Of a stretch of 64,000 nucleotides of DNA, positions 33,323 through 40,814 are shown piece by piece. Position 1 is the first letter of the stretch; every line of letters begins with the position of its first letter. This DNA comes from Actinoplanes sandaracinus (lineage in GTDB: Bacteria > Actinomycetota > Actinomycetes > Mycobacteriales > Micromonosporaceae), in NCBI RefSeq assembly GCF_030009775.1, contig NZ_JASCTH010000001.1, forward strand, positions 186,001 to 250,000. The letters run 5' to 3'. The notes beneath the pieces were generated by a model. That model had not been told where the DNA came from. It made no database searches and worked only from the letters and a program-made list of their open reading frames with translations. Position numbers and translations under genes: made by a program.

Positions 33323-34384
33323 GTGATCAAGATCGAACCGCCCCGGCTCCGCGCCGCCCTGGACGTCCCCGGCGGCCGGCGCAAGCAACGTGTATCGATG
33401 GCCGACGTGGCCCGGGTCGCCGGCGTCTCCTCGCAGACCGTCTCGCGAGTAGCCAACGGTCTGCCCGGGGTCGTCGAAAGCACCCGCGAACAGGTTCTCG
33501 CCGCGATGCGCGAGCTGGGCTACCGGCCCAACAGCGCCGCCCGGTCCCTGCGATACGGCCGGTTCAACACCATCGGCGTCATCCTCTTCGGCCTGGCCTC
33601 CACCGGCAACAGCCGCACCGTCGAGGCGATCGCCACCCAGGCCGCCTCCGAGGGCTACGCGATAACCCTCATCCCGGTCGGCGCGCCCACCCAGGACAAC
33701 GTCATGGGAGCGTTCACCAGAATGGGTGAGCTCGCGGTCGACGGCGTGATCCTCATCATCGAGGTGCACCTGCTCGACGCGACCGCGGTGGCGCTGCCGC
33801 CCGGCGTCCACGTCGTGGTCGTCGACTCCGACGCCGGCGACCGCTACCCCGTCGTCGACACCGACCAGGCCGACGGCGCCCGGCAGGCCGTCCGGCACCT
33901 GCTCGACCTCGGGCACCGCACGGTCTGGCACGTGGCCGGTCCCGCCGAGTCGTTCGCCGCCGAACGCCGCGCCGGCGCCTGGCGCCGCGCCCTCGAAGAG
34001 GCCGGCCGGCCGGTCCCGCCCCCGGAACGCGGCAACTGGTCCGCCGACTCCGGCTACCTCGCCGGCCTGCGCCTGGCCGACGACGATGCCTGCACCGCGA
34101 TCTTCGCCGCCAACGACCAGATGGCCCTCGGCGTCCTACGCGCCCTGCACGAACGCGGCCGCCGCGTCCCCGCCGACGTCAGCGTCGTCGGTTTCGACGA
34201 CATCGCCGACGCCGGCTCCTACCTTCCCCCACTGACCACCGTCCACCAGGACTTCGCCGAAGTCGGCCGCCGCTGCGTGGAGGCCCTGCTCAGCCAGATC
34301 CGTGACGAGCCCGCCGGCCCCGGCACCGACCTGGTCCCCACCCGCCTGGTCGTCCGCGCCAGCACCGCGGCGCCCCCACCCTGA
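33323..34384 (+). CDS. LacI-family transcriptional regulator
   Basis: About 353 residues. The HTH reads MADVARVAGVSSQTVSRVAN, then the hinge region GYRPNSAARSLRYGR, then a periplasmic-binding-protein-like domain with FAANDQMALGVLRALHERGR and VSVVGFDDIADAGSYLPPLT. It should release the two upstream palindromes on binding an imported sugar. The start is unclear: GTG 33293 overlaps the probable -10 box, GTG 33323 has AAGGAG too close, ATG 33398 is just before the HTH; high G/C third positions from 33330 favour 33323. Confidence 0.93.
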   Translation: MIKIEPPRLRAALDVPGGRRKQRVSMADVARVAGVSSQTVSRVANGLPGVVESTREQVLAAMRELGYRPNSAARSLRYGRFNTIGVILFGLASTGNSRTVEAIATQAASEGYAITLIPVGAPTQDNVMGAFTRMGELAVDGVILIIEVHLLDATAVALPPGVHVVVVDSDAGDRYPVVDTDQADGARQAVRHLLDLGHRTVWHVAGPAESFAAERRAGAWRRALEEAGRPVPPPERGNWSADSGYLAGLRLADDDACTAIFAANDQMALGVLRALHERGRRVPADVSVVGFDDIADAGSYLPPLTTVHQDFAEVGRRCVEALLSQIRDEPAGPGTDLVPTRLVVRASTAAPPP

Positions 34385-34472
34385 CCACCCGCGGACCCCG
34401 CCCCTGAATCACCCGCTCCCCACTTCCCCACCGCCCCACCGCACTCCCTGACCGCATCCACCCCGCGCCTTG

Positions 34473-34626
34473 CCCTACAGCTCCACCGCCCCACCGCACT
34501 TCCCCTACGGCGCCCTGCCCGCTGCCGGCCCTACAGCTCCACCGCCCTACCGCACTTTCCCTACGGCGCCCTGCCCGGTGCCGGCCCTACAGCTCCACCG
34601 CCCTACCGCACTTCCCCTACGGCGCC
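34473..34626. repeat. 56-bp tandem repeat, about 2.7 copies
   Basis: Units begin at 34473, 34529 and 34585, each with CCCTACAGCTCCACCGCC; only a few C/T or C/G differences separate them. The last copy breaks off after CCCTACGGCGCC. No coding sense. Confidence 0.9.
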
Positions 34627-34879
34627 AAGCTCTACAGCCCCACCGCACTTCCCTTGACCGCCCCACCCTTCCCCGCCACACCCGCTTTCCTGACCGCCCT
34701 GCCGCGACCGCCCTGTCGCACCCCGGTTGAGTGCCCGCTCCACTGACCGCCCGTCGCGCCTCGGTTGAGTGCCCGCTCCGCTAACCGCGCCCTCACCTCG
34801 CAGACCCTGCCGCGCCTCGTACAGACCTTGCCCCGCCTCGCAAACCTTGGCATGCACCGCAGACGTTGGCTCGCACCGT

Positions 34880-35255
34880 TGACGGGAGCGTCTCGGCAAC
34901 GGTGTGAACGCGACAGCAACCTCGCGCCTGGTGGCTTCTCGGGTGAGTGAGTGCATCTGCTGGCCGTGCGGAAGCGCTGTCTCGCGTCCGTTTTGACCGC
35001 GGATTCGCACGGCCAGCAGATCAACAACCGGCGTGAGCGGCCGCGATCACGGGAAGCGCGCGAGCTCGGTGGGTCTTGCCTGGTTCTGCCGGGGATCTTG
35101 ACTGCTTCTGTCGGGGATCTTGACTGCTTCTGTTGGGGATCTTGACTGCTTCTGTCGGCTGGCCGGGAGTGCTGCCGCGATCCGCTCGGGACCGCGCTCA
35201 CGACTAGCTGGCGGAAGTCGGATTGGCTGCCACCGTGTGCCCATGGACGGACACT
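34880..35255. repeat. Left arm of a long inverted repeat (dispersed-repeat-like)
   Basis: This 376-bp stretch is nearly the reverse complement of 36226-36552; most differences are three 22-bp units here against one there and a GTGA insertion. Inside it, ATCTGCTGGCCGTGCG (34955-34970) and its complement (35006-35021) form a 16-bp stem around 35 nt. No open frame, no transposase. The two arms flank the GerW-like gene and about 0.97 kb. Confidence 0.88.
35091..35156. repeat. 22-bp tandem repeat (3 copies) inside the left arm
   Basis: Three near-identical 22-bp units containing GATCTTGACTGCTTCTG start at 35091, 35113 and 35135. The right arm has one copy (36325-36346), so copy number differs between arms. 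Confidence 0.92.
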
Positions 35256-35422
35256 TCCCTCGGCCACCGTGCGCCCGGGGGCACTCCCCCGTTGCCCGCC
35301 GGCCCTGCTCCCGCTGACCGCCGGGCACCGACGTCGGACCGCCGATCGCGCCGTGCAGAACGGCGTGACTTGACGCTGGGCGGACCCTGGAGGGAGAACC
35401 TCGACGCGGAGGGATGATTCCC

Positions 35423-35812
35423 ATGCCATCGAAGCTCAGCGCCAGCGAGATCCTGGAACGAGCCCACACCGGCACCGAAGCCGCCGTGGTGGGCCGAGTC
35501 TTCGGCGCCCCGATCGAACGCGACGGAGTCACCGTCGTCCCGGTCGCCGTCATCAGCGGTGGTGGCGGCGGAGGAGGAGGCGGCAGCGGCGCGAGCCCCA
35601 ATCCGTCACCGGACGGCGAGACCCCGCAGGGCGAGGGCTCCGGCGGAGGTTTCGGCTTCTCCGCCCGTCCGGCCGGCGTCTACGTCATCCGTAACGGCGA
35701 CGCCTGCTGGCGTCCCGCCGTCGACGTCAACAAAATCGTCGCGGGCGGCCAGCTCATCGCCATCATCGCCCTCCTGGTCACCCGCTCGATCGTGCGCCGC
35801 CGACGCCGCTGA
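35423..35812 (+). CDS. GerW/YtfJ-family protein
   Basis: 129 residues. The start LSASEILERAHTGTEAAVV and VFGAPIERDGVTVVPVAVIS, a glycine-rich loop (GGGGGGGGG and GGGFGFSARPAGVYVI) and the C-terminal hydrophobic stretch GGQLIAIIALLVTRSIV with RRRRR match GerW/YtfJ proteins. These are linked to spore formation in Firmicutes and occur widely in actinobacteria with unknown role. ATG 35423 is chosen because GGAGGG lies nine bases before it; ATG 35414 abuts that signal. It is enclosed by the two arms of a long inverted repeat. Confidence 0.82.
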   Translation: MPSKLSASEILERAHTGTEAAVVGRVFGAPIERDGVTVVPVAVISGGGGGGGGGSGASPNPSPDGETPQGEGSGGGFGFSARPAGVYVIRNGDACWRPAVDVNKIVAGGQLIAIIALLVTRSIVRRRRR

Positions 35813-36225
35813 CCCGCGTCCTCTGCCGGCCGCGGCCCGCTTCGCCTCCGGGCCGCGGCCACTCACCCTCAGGCGCCTCCTGTCCCGATTTCTTCTGCTT
35901 GCCCGATGTCGCCTGCTCAAGGCGCTTCCTGCCCAGACACCTCCAACCCAGCCGCCTCCAATTGAGGAACCGCCTGACCAGGCACCTCCAGCCCAGCTAT
36001 CTCCAGCCCAGGTATCTCTTCTTCAGCCTTCTCTTGCACGCCCGCCGCCGCGCCCACTCATGACCATCTCACCGCGAGCTTTACCGTGACGTCCGCCTAT
36101 CTCGTGCAACAACCCGCTCGCCGAGGGACTCAGGGAATCCGATCCCGGACAGATCAGACAGCCCGGCAGCGGGTCTACATGCTCGACTTGCCCAGCCGAA
36201 AATCCGGCTGGCCTCGCCATTCGGG

Positions 36226-36552
36226 AGTGTCCGTCCACGAGCACACGGTGGCAGCCAATCCGACTTCCGCCAGCTAGTCGTGAGCGCGGTCCCGAGCGGA
36301 TCGCGGCAGCACTCCCGGCCAGCCGACAGAAGCAGTCAAGATCCCCGGCAGAACCAGGCAAGACCCACCGAGCTCGCGCGCTTCCCGTGATCGCGGCCGC
36401 TCACGCCGGTTGTTGATCTGCTGGCCGTGCGAATCCGCGGTCAAAACGGACGCGAGACAGCGCTTCCGCGCGGCCAGCAGATGCACTCACCCGAGAAGCC
36501 AACAGGCGCGAGATTGCTGTCGCGTTCACGCCATTGCCGAGGCACCGTCATT
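36226..36552. repeat. Right arm of the long inverted repeat
   Basis: Reverse complement of 34880-35255 with one 22-bp unit instead of three. Its internal 16-bp stem has one mismatch. Similarity fades at about 36226 and 36552, defining the element's ends as roughly 330 bp. Confidence 0.88.
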
Positions 36553-36578
36553 CCGCGATACCACTTGCCTTGAGACAC

Positions 36579-36619
36579 GACACCCGTTGTGGGTGTCGGG
36601 CACACCCACAACGGGTGTC
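36579..36619. terminator. Perfect 18-bp-stem hairpin
   Basis: GACACCCGTTGTGGGTGT pairs with its exact complement across a 5-nt loop. It begins 27 bases beyond the right arm of the inverted repeat, with no adjacent gene, so it may be part of a repeat family rather than a gene terminator. Confidence 0.75.
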
Positions 36620-37102
36620 GAGACTTCCCAACACCTAATGCATCCGGAGCCACCTGAGCGGGACTGAGACTGGTCTGGGATGGCCGTCCACGGGAGCGCG
36701 GTGGCTAAGGCCGATCTTGACACCAATGAATCCACTGCTAGGAGTGGCCGCCGAAGGACACCGAAGGACACCGAAGGGTCGATGAAAGGTCGAGGAAGCC
36801 CCGCTCGGTCAGGGAACACAGGGCAATGGCCTACACGAGCGGCCGGATCGCCAGGCGGCATCCTCGACGGCCGAAACGGAGGCAAGCGAACTTGCTGAAA
36901 GGGCCGGAGCAGCAAACGGCGGCTCAGCCCGGCAGCCGAGCTGCGTGCCGAGCAGACCCGCAACGTGCCGAGCGAAGCCGAGCCCGGAGGCCAGGTGCGG
37001 CTGCCGGACGTCGCGTGCTGAGCGCCGAGCCGAAGCCGATCGCTGCGTGCCAGGTGCCGGGCCCGAACCGCTCCGGGCGCCGGCGCCGGCCGGTTGGCGA
37101 GT

Positions 37103-37245
37103 GCCGGTTGCCGGTTGCCGGTTGGCGGTTGCCGGTTGCCGGTTGCCGGTTGCCGGTTGCCGGTTGCCGGTTGCCGGTTGCCGGTTGCCGGTTGGCGAGT
37201 GCCGGTTGGCGGTTGGCGGTTGGTGGTTGGTGGTTGGTTGGTGGT
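37103..37245. repeat. 7-bp tandem array
   Basis: GCCGGTT units, with GGCGGTT and GGTGGTT variants toward the right end, repeat about 20 times. It lies just downstream of the ABC permease gene's stop. Period 7 and near-perfect units suggest active slippage. Confidence 0.93.
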
Positions 37246-37283
37246 GGCCGGTGGCGCGTCTTGTGGTGGCGCGGGACGGCGCG

Positions 37284-37973
37284 TTATCGGCTGTCCGGGA
37301 CTGGCTCGGGGTAGCGAGCGAGGCGGAGCCGGCGGGCGAAGACGGCCAGGGTCAGGCCGGTGCAGAGGGCCCAGACCAGAGCGCCGTGGGCAAGGCCGCG
37401 CCAGAGGAACTCGATGCCGGTGCCGTCGACCGCGTAGGTGCCGATTTCCCGACCCGACCAGAACGGCATGAACTTGGCGGTGAGACCAGCCGGGTCGGCG
37501 AGCATCTGGACGGCGCAGACCGAGAGCAGGGCCAGGGCGCCTTCGAGTTCGCGGGGCAGCAGGGCGCCGACCAGGCTGCCGAACGGGGCCGCGATCAGGG
37601 CGGTGATCAGCATCGTGACGGCGATCGCCCAGAAGCGCTGGATGTCCTGGTCGATCGCGACGAGGATCAGGTAGGCGGTGGCCAGCAGCACGCCGAAGCC
37701 GCTCATCGCGATCAGCCGGCCGCCGATGATGCCGGCGACCGAGGCGCCGGAGACGCGCAGCCGGGGGTCGACGCCGCGGGAGGCGTTCACCACGAAGAGC
37801 GTCAGGGTGGAGACGGCCCAGGCGATACCCAGGGTCAGCATGCGCATCGACTGGCCGGTCAGGTCCCGGCGGACCAGGTAGAACCAGAGCGGCAGCGAGA
37901 TCACCAGCAGCATCGCGGTCCGGCGTCGGGTCACCTCGCGGGCCGACAGGCCGGCCACCACCAACGCGGTCAT
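37284..37973 (-). CDS. ABC-2-type transporter permease
   Basis: 229 residues from ATG 37973 with about six membrane segments, for example AMLLVISLPLWFYLV, MLTLGIAWAVSTLTLFVVNA, AIAVTMLITALIAAPFGSLV and GALVWALCTGLTLAVFARRL. The N-terminus MTALVVAGLSAREVTRRR is cytoplasmic. The fold and neighbour identify an exporter permease working with the ATPase encoded upstream. GGGGGTG precedes the start. Between ATPase stop and this ATG lie about four extra copies of the start region. Substrate unknown; self-resistance or lipid export are options. Confidence 0.82.
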   Translation of the reverse strand: MTALVVAGLSAREVTRRRTAMLLVISLPLWFYLVRRDLTGQSMRMLTLGIAWAVSTLTLFVVNASRGVDPRLRVSGASVAGIIGGRLIAMSGFGVLLATAYLILVAIDQDIQRFWAIAVTMLITALIAAPFGSLVGALLPRELEGALALLSVCAVQMLADPAGLTAKFMPFWSGREIGTYAVDGTGIEFLWRGLAHGALVWALCTGLTLAVFARRLRLARYPEPVPDSR

Positions 37974-38217
37974 GCGACACCCCCAGCGACAAGACCCAAC
38001 CCGTATCGCGAAGCGACAAGCAGCGCGGTCATGCGACCTCCAGCGACAAGAGCCGACCCGCACAGCGAAGCGAGAAACAGCGCGATCATGCGACACCTCC
38101 GAAGACACAGCTCAACCCGTATTGCGAAGCGACGGCCAGCGCGGTCACGCGACACCCCCGAAGACACGGCACCACCCGCGTCGGCGAAGCGACGGGCAGG
38201 GCGGTCACGCGACGCGT
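37966..38217. repeat. ~59-bp tandem array duplicating the permease start region
   Basis: Copies of a roughly 59-bp unit place CAT or CAC (ATG/GTG on the minus strand) at 37971, 38030, 38087, 38146 and 38206, spaced 59, 57, 59 and 60. Each carries GCGAAGCGAC and a start followed by ACCGC-like sequence. Each inner copy encodes a mini-ORF beginning MTALLVA or MIALFLA, echoing the permease N-terminus MTALVVA. The copy at 38206 overlaps the ATPase stop. Confidence 0.85.
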
Positions 38218-39029
38218 CCGGCGACTGCGCCCAGGTCGAGCACGTGGTCGACGTTTTGCAGTTCGTGCAGCAGGTGGGTGACGACCACGACCGCGCGGCC
38301 GGCGTCGCGCCAGGAGCGCACCTGGCGCCAGAAGTCGAGGTAGGAGCCCTGGTCGAAACCCTGGTAGGGCTCGTCGAGCAGTAGCAGGTCGGGGCCGTGC
38401 AACTCGCCGAGGACGAGGTTGAGTTTCTGCCGGGTGCCGCCGGAGAGTTCCTGGACCGGCTGGACGCGGCTGGGGCGCCAGGCGAGGAGGGACGCGAGGT
38501 GCGTACCGGTGGAGATTGCCTTGCGCGGAACCATGCCGGCGGCCGCGCCGAAGAGAGTGAAGTGTTCTTCGGCGGTGAGCCAGCCGGCCGTGCCGCCGTC
38601 CTGTGGCACGAATCCGACCCGCCGGGTGCGGTGGACGGTGCCGCAGGACGGCGGCGTGAGCCCGGCGCAGATGCGCAGCAGGGTGGATTTGCCGCAGCCG
38701 TTGGCGCCGACGATCGCGGCGACCTCGCCGCCGCGGACGGTGAGGTCGACGCCGGAGAAGACGGCCCGTCGCCGGTAGCGTTTCCCGACACCGCTGAGCT
38801 GAAGCATCACCTGGCCGGGGACGCAGCGTTCCGGGGCGGTGCCCGCGGCAGGGGTCTGCAACTCGGCGACCAGGTGGCGGGCGTACAGGTGGGCGGGGCC
38901 GAAGAAGCCGTCCGGATCGGCGTCGTGCTCACCGGCCTGCGCGGCGGTGTCCGCGGTGAGACGCCGAGCCACAACCGGTTGCACGCCGAGACGGACCAGT
39001 TCGGCTTCGAATCGCTGTGGCCAGTTCAC
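38205..39029 (-). CDS. ABC transporter ATPase with N-terminal HAAS-like domain
   Basis: 274 residues from GTG 39029, overlapping the PadR gene's stop by GTGA. The first ~60 residues (FEAELVRLGVQPVVARRLTA then DPDGFFGPAHLYARHLVAEL) look like a HAAS domain, normally found in PadR-associated membrane proteins. The nucleotide-binding domain follows: Walker A GANGCGKST, signature LSGGTRQK, Walker B LLLLDEP and the switch histidine VVVTHLLHE. It energises the downstream ABC-2 permease. The HAAS-ATPase fusion is unusual. Confidence 0.9.
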   Translation of the reverse strand: MNWPQRFEAELVRLGVQPVVARRLTADTAAQAGEHDADPDGFFGPAHLYARHLVAELQTPAAGTAPERCVPGQVMLQLSGVGKRYRRRAVFSGVDLTVRGGEVAAIVGANGCGKSTLLRICAGLTPPSCGTVHRTRRVGFVPQDGGTAGWLTAEEHFTLFGAAAGMVPRKAISTGTHLASLLAWRPSRVQPVQELSGGTRQKLNLVLGELHGPDLLLLDEPYQGFDQGSYLDFWRQVRSWRDAGRAVVVVTHLLHELQNVDHVLDLGAVAGRVA

Positions 39030-39352
39030 CGGACCGGGGCCCCGATCAGGAGGTCGACCCCGTCGCGGAAGGCCCGCCACTCGGCGGCCTGCGCCTGCAG
39101 TGCGGCGAGCCCGGCCGGGGTGATCTCGTAGTACTTCCGGCGGGGGCCGCTTTCCGACGGCGCCCAGCTTGGTGAGGCGAGGCCTTGCTGTTCGAGGCGC
39201 AGCAGCGCGGGGTAGAGCGTCCCGCCCGGGATGTCGGCGACGCCGGCCGCGGCGAGGCGCTGGGCCAGTCCGTAACCGTAGTCGGGCCGCTCGCGGAGCA
39301 TGGCGAGCAGGCACAGATCGAGGAAGCCGTGCAGCCACGGCCGCGGAGTCAT
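39026..39352 (-). CDS. PadR-family transcriptional regulator
   Basis: 108 residues. GFLDLCLLAMLRERPDYGYG and IPGGTLYPALLRLEQQGLAS form the PadR winged helix, then SGPRRKYYEITPAGLAALQA. First gene of a PadR - HAAS/ABC ATPase - permease unit; overlap GTGA with the ATPase. PadR proteins usually repress their own operon and are released by small molecules, and a palindrome lies just before the start codon. Confidence 0.92.
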   Translation of the reverse strand: MTPRPWLHGFLDLCLLAMLRERPDYGYGLAQRLAAAGVADIPGGTLYPALLRLEQQGLASPSWAPSESGPRRKYYEITPAGLAALQAQAAEWRAFRDGVDLLIGAPVR

Positions 39353-39354
39353 GC

Positions 39355-39385
39355 TAGGCAGGCTAACTGCTTAGCAGACTGCCTA
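39355..39385 (-). promoter_or_regulatory. Probable PadR operator
   Basis: TAGGCAG (39355-39361) and CTGCCTA (39379-39385) enclose an inner GCTAA-CTGC-TTAGC inverted repeat. The site ends three bases from the PadR start codon, an expected position for autorepression. Confidence 0.6.
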
Positions 39386-39453
39386 TCTAGCTGATCCGCA
39401 AAAATTCTTGGGATCCGACTGCACATTCAGGTCCCGGCATGCGTCGATGATGT

Positions 39454-39972
39454 GTGACCTTCGAGCAATTCGCGTTGGCCCGCCTGCCCAGCCTGCTGCG
39501 TTACGCGGTCGTCCTCACCGGCGACCGGGACCTGGCGCAGGATGTCGTGCAGGAGGTGCTGGCGCGGGCCCAGGTCCGGTGGAAGCGGATCAGCGAGGCC
39601 GACGCCCCGGAGGCGTATGTCCGTCGCATGGTGCTCAACGAGTACCTGTCGTGGCGGCGCAGCTGGGCCGTGCGGCACATCCACTCCGCCGGCGAACGGC
39701 TCATCGAACTCGACGACGCCCGTGGTGGCGTGCGCGATCACGCCGACGGCGTGGTCGAGGCGGACGCGCTGTGGCACCGGCTGTCCGCGCTAGGGCGCAA
39801 ACAACGCGCCGTGCTGGTGTTGCGCTACTACGAGCAGCTCGACGACGACTCGATCGCCGACCTGCTCGGGTGCGCTCCGGCCACGGTCCGCAGTCACGCG
39901 TCGAGGGCACTGAGGATACTCCGGCTCGATCACGAGTCGGAACAACGAATCCACGCCGAGGAGAGGTCGTGA
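39454..39972 (+). CDS. ECF sigma factor, SigE family
   Basis: 172 residues from GTG 39454. Region 2: LPSLLRYAVVLTGDRDLAQD and VVQEVLARAQVRWKRI with AYVRRMVLNEYLSWRR; region 4: LGRKQRAVLVLRYYEQLDDD and ADLLGCAPATVRSHASRAL. The length and LRYAVVLTGD/YVRRMVxNEYLSWRR match the actinobacterial SigE-type group. It overlaps the next gene by GTGA, forming a three-gene unit with a repeat-bearing membrane protein and an amidoligase. Confidence 0.92.
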   Translation: MTFEQFALARLPSLLRYAVVLTGDRDLAQDVVQEVLARAQVRWKRISEADAPEAYVRRMVLNEYLSWRRSWAVRHIHSAGERLIELDDARGGVRDHADGVVEADALWHRLSALGRKQRAVLVLRYYEQLDDDSIADLLGCAPATVRSHASRALRILRLDHESEQRIHAEERS

Positions 39973-40814
39973 CGGAGCACGGAGACCGGCTGCGCGAAGC
40001 CTTCACCAAGCACGAGAACGAGACGCCTGACCCCGCAGCGGTCTACGCCCGCGTCGAGGAACTCGCCCGCAAGTACACATGGCGCCGCAGGGGCGCGCAG
40101 GCCGCGGGCGGGGTGGCGCTCAGCGCCGGCCTGATCGCGGGCGTGACCCAACTGCCCGCGGTTCTGCCCGCCGGCCCGGCCTCCCAGAGCTCCTCCGCCT
40201 TCCAGCCCGCCGCCCCGGTGGCGACACCCAGCGCCCGGGCCACGCTCGACCCCTCGGCGCCCCTCACCGATGACGAGAGCGACAGGGGTATCGCCGCCTA
40301 CTTCGAGGCCGGGTTCGGATATGACAACGCGGTCGAACTGGCCGGGTTGTGGAAGCTGGGCACCGACCAGATCGCCCGAGCCAAGGCCGTCGCCGGCCAG
40401 AAGCTGCTGGCCGGGGAGACCCTGCCGGTGAAGCCGGTCGCGAACCCGGACGTCTCCGAGGAGCCGGTCGATGTCGAGCGGAACAAGCAGACCGAGGAGT
40501 TCTTCCTGAGCGGCTACGACTGGGACGACGCCGTCCAACTGGCGAAGCTGTGGAAGATCGCCGACCCGGGCGACGCCAAGGCGGAAGCCGGCAGGCGTCT
40601 GCTCGCCGGTGAGACGCTGCCGGTGAAACCGGACAAGAAGCTGGTGGAGGAGGGTAAGAAGGCCCGGCTGGCGACCATCTTCTGGGACGCCGGCTACGAC
40701 AGCGCGGACGCCGAGAAACTGGCGGTGCTCTGGAAGCTGGACGACACGTACGCGGCCAAGGTCGAGGCCGGGCGGCGGATCAAGGCCGGCGAGACGCTGC
40801 CGATCCAGCCGTGA
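39969..40814 (+). CDS. Membrane protein with three C-terminal repeats, probable anti-sigma
   Basis: 281 residues from GTG 39969. A charged N-terminus (EHGDRLREAFTKHENETPDP) and helix VYARVEELARKYTWRRRG precede one membrane helix (about 43-66), then an A/P/S linker and three ~50-residue repeats at 106-156, 174-221 and 232-281. Each repeat reads roughly FF..GYD..DA..LA.LWK, then AK..AG.RLLAGETLPVKP. The last ends at the C-terminus. Position after a SigE-type factor and the membrane topology suggest an anti-sigma factor, as usual for this layout. The repeat domain is not one I can name. It overlaps the amidoligase gene by GTGA. Confidence 0.72.
   Translation: MTEHGDRLREAFTKHENETPDPAAVYARVEELARKYTWRRRGAQAAGGVALSAGLIAGVTQLPAVLPAGPASQSSSAFQPAAPVATPSARATLDPSAPLTDDESDRGIAAYFEAGFGYDNAVELAGLWKLGTDQIARAKAVAGQKLLAGETLPVKPVANPDVSEEPVDVERNKQTEEFFLSGYDWDDAVQLAKLWKIADPGDAKAEAGRRLLAGETLPVKPDKKLVEEGKKARLATIFWDAGYDSADAEKLAVLWKLDDTYAAKVEAGRRIKAGETLPIQP

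Larger units (their letters stand above)
34385..35422. other. Non-coding, repeat-filled kilobase
   Basis: No protein-like frame. The first half is C-rich with a 56-bp tandem repeat and a repeated GTTGAGTGCCCGCTCC block (about 34725-34785). The second half is the left arm of a long inverted repeat. Just before the GerW-like gene at 35404 is its GGAGGG ribosome-binding site. Confidence 0.75.
35813..37283. other. Non-coding stretch with inverted-repeat arm, hairpin and heptamer array
   Basis: About 1.5 kb with no credible gene. In order: CCTCCA/CCCAGC-type low complexity (35870-36030), the right arm of the long inverted repeat, an 18-bp-stem hairpin, an unremarkable stretch (36660-37080), and a 7-bp tandem array ending 38 bases before the stop of the ABC permease gene. 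Open frames here are repeat by-products. Confidence 0.75.

Noticed and set aside
34880..35255. Insertion sequence
   Set aside because: No open frame for a transposase in or between the arms; called a dispersed or inverted repeat instead.
35559..36089. Proline-rich ORF overlapping and following the GerW-like gene
   Set aside because: Its first part is out-of-frame GerW coding sequence and the rest is CCTCCA-type low complexity.
37103..37245. Coding repeat or structural protein gene
   Set aside because: Period 7 is not a multiple of three, so no frame is conserved, and there is no start signal.
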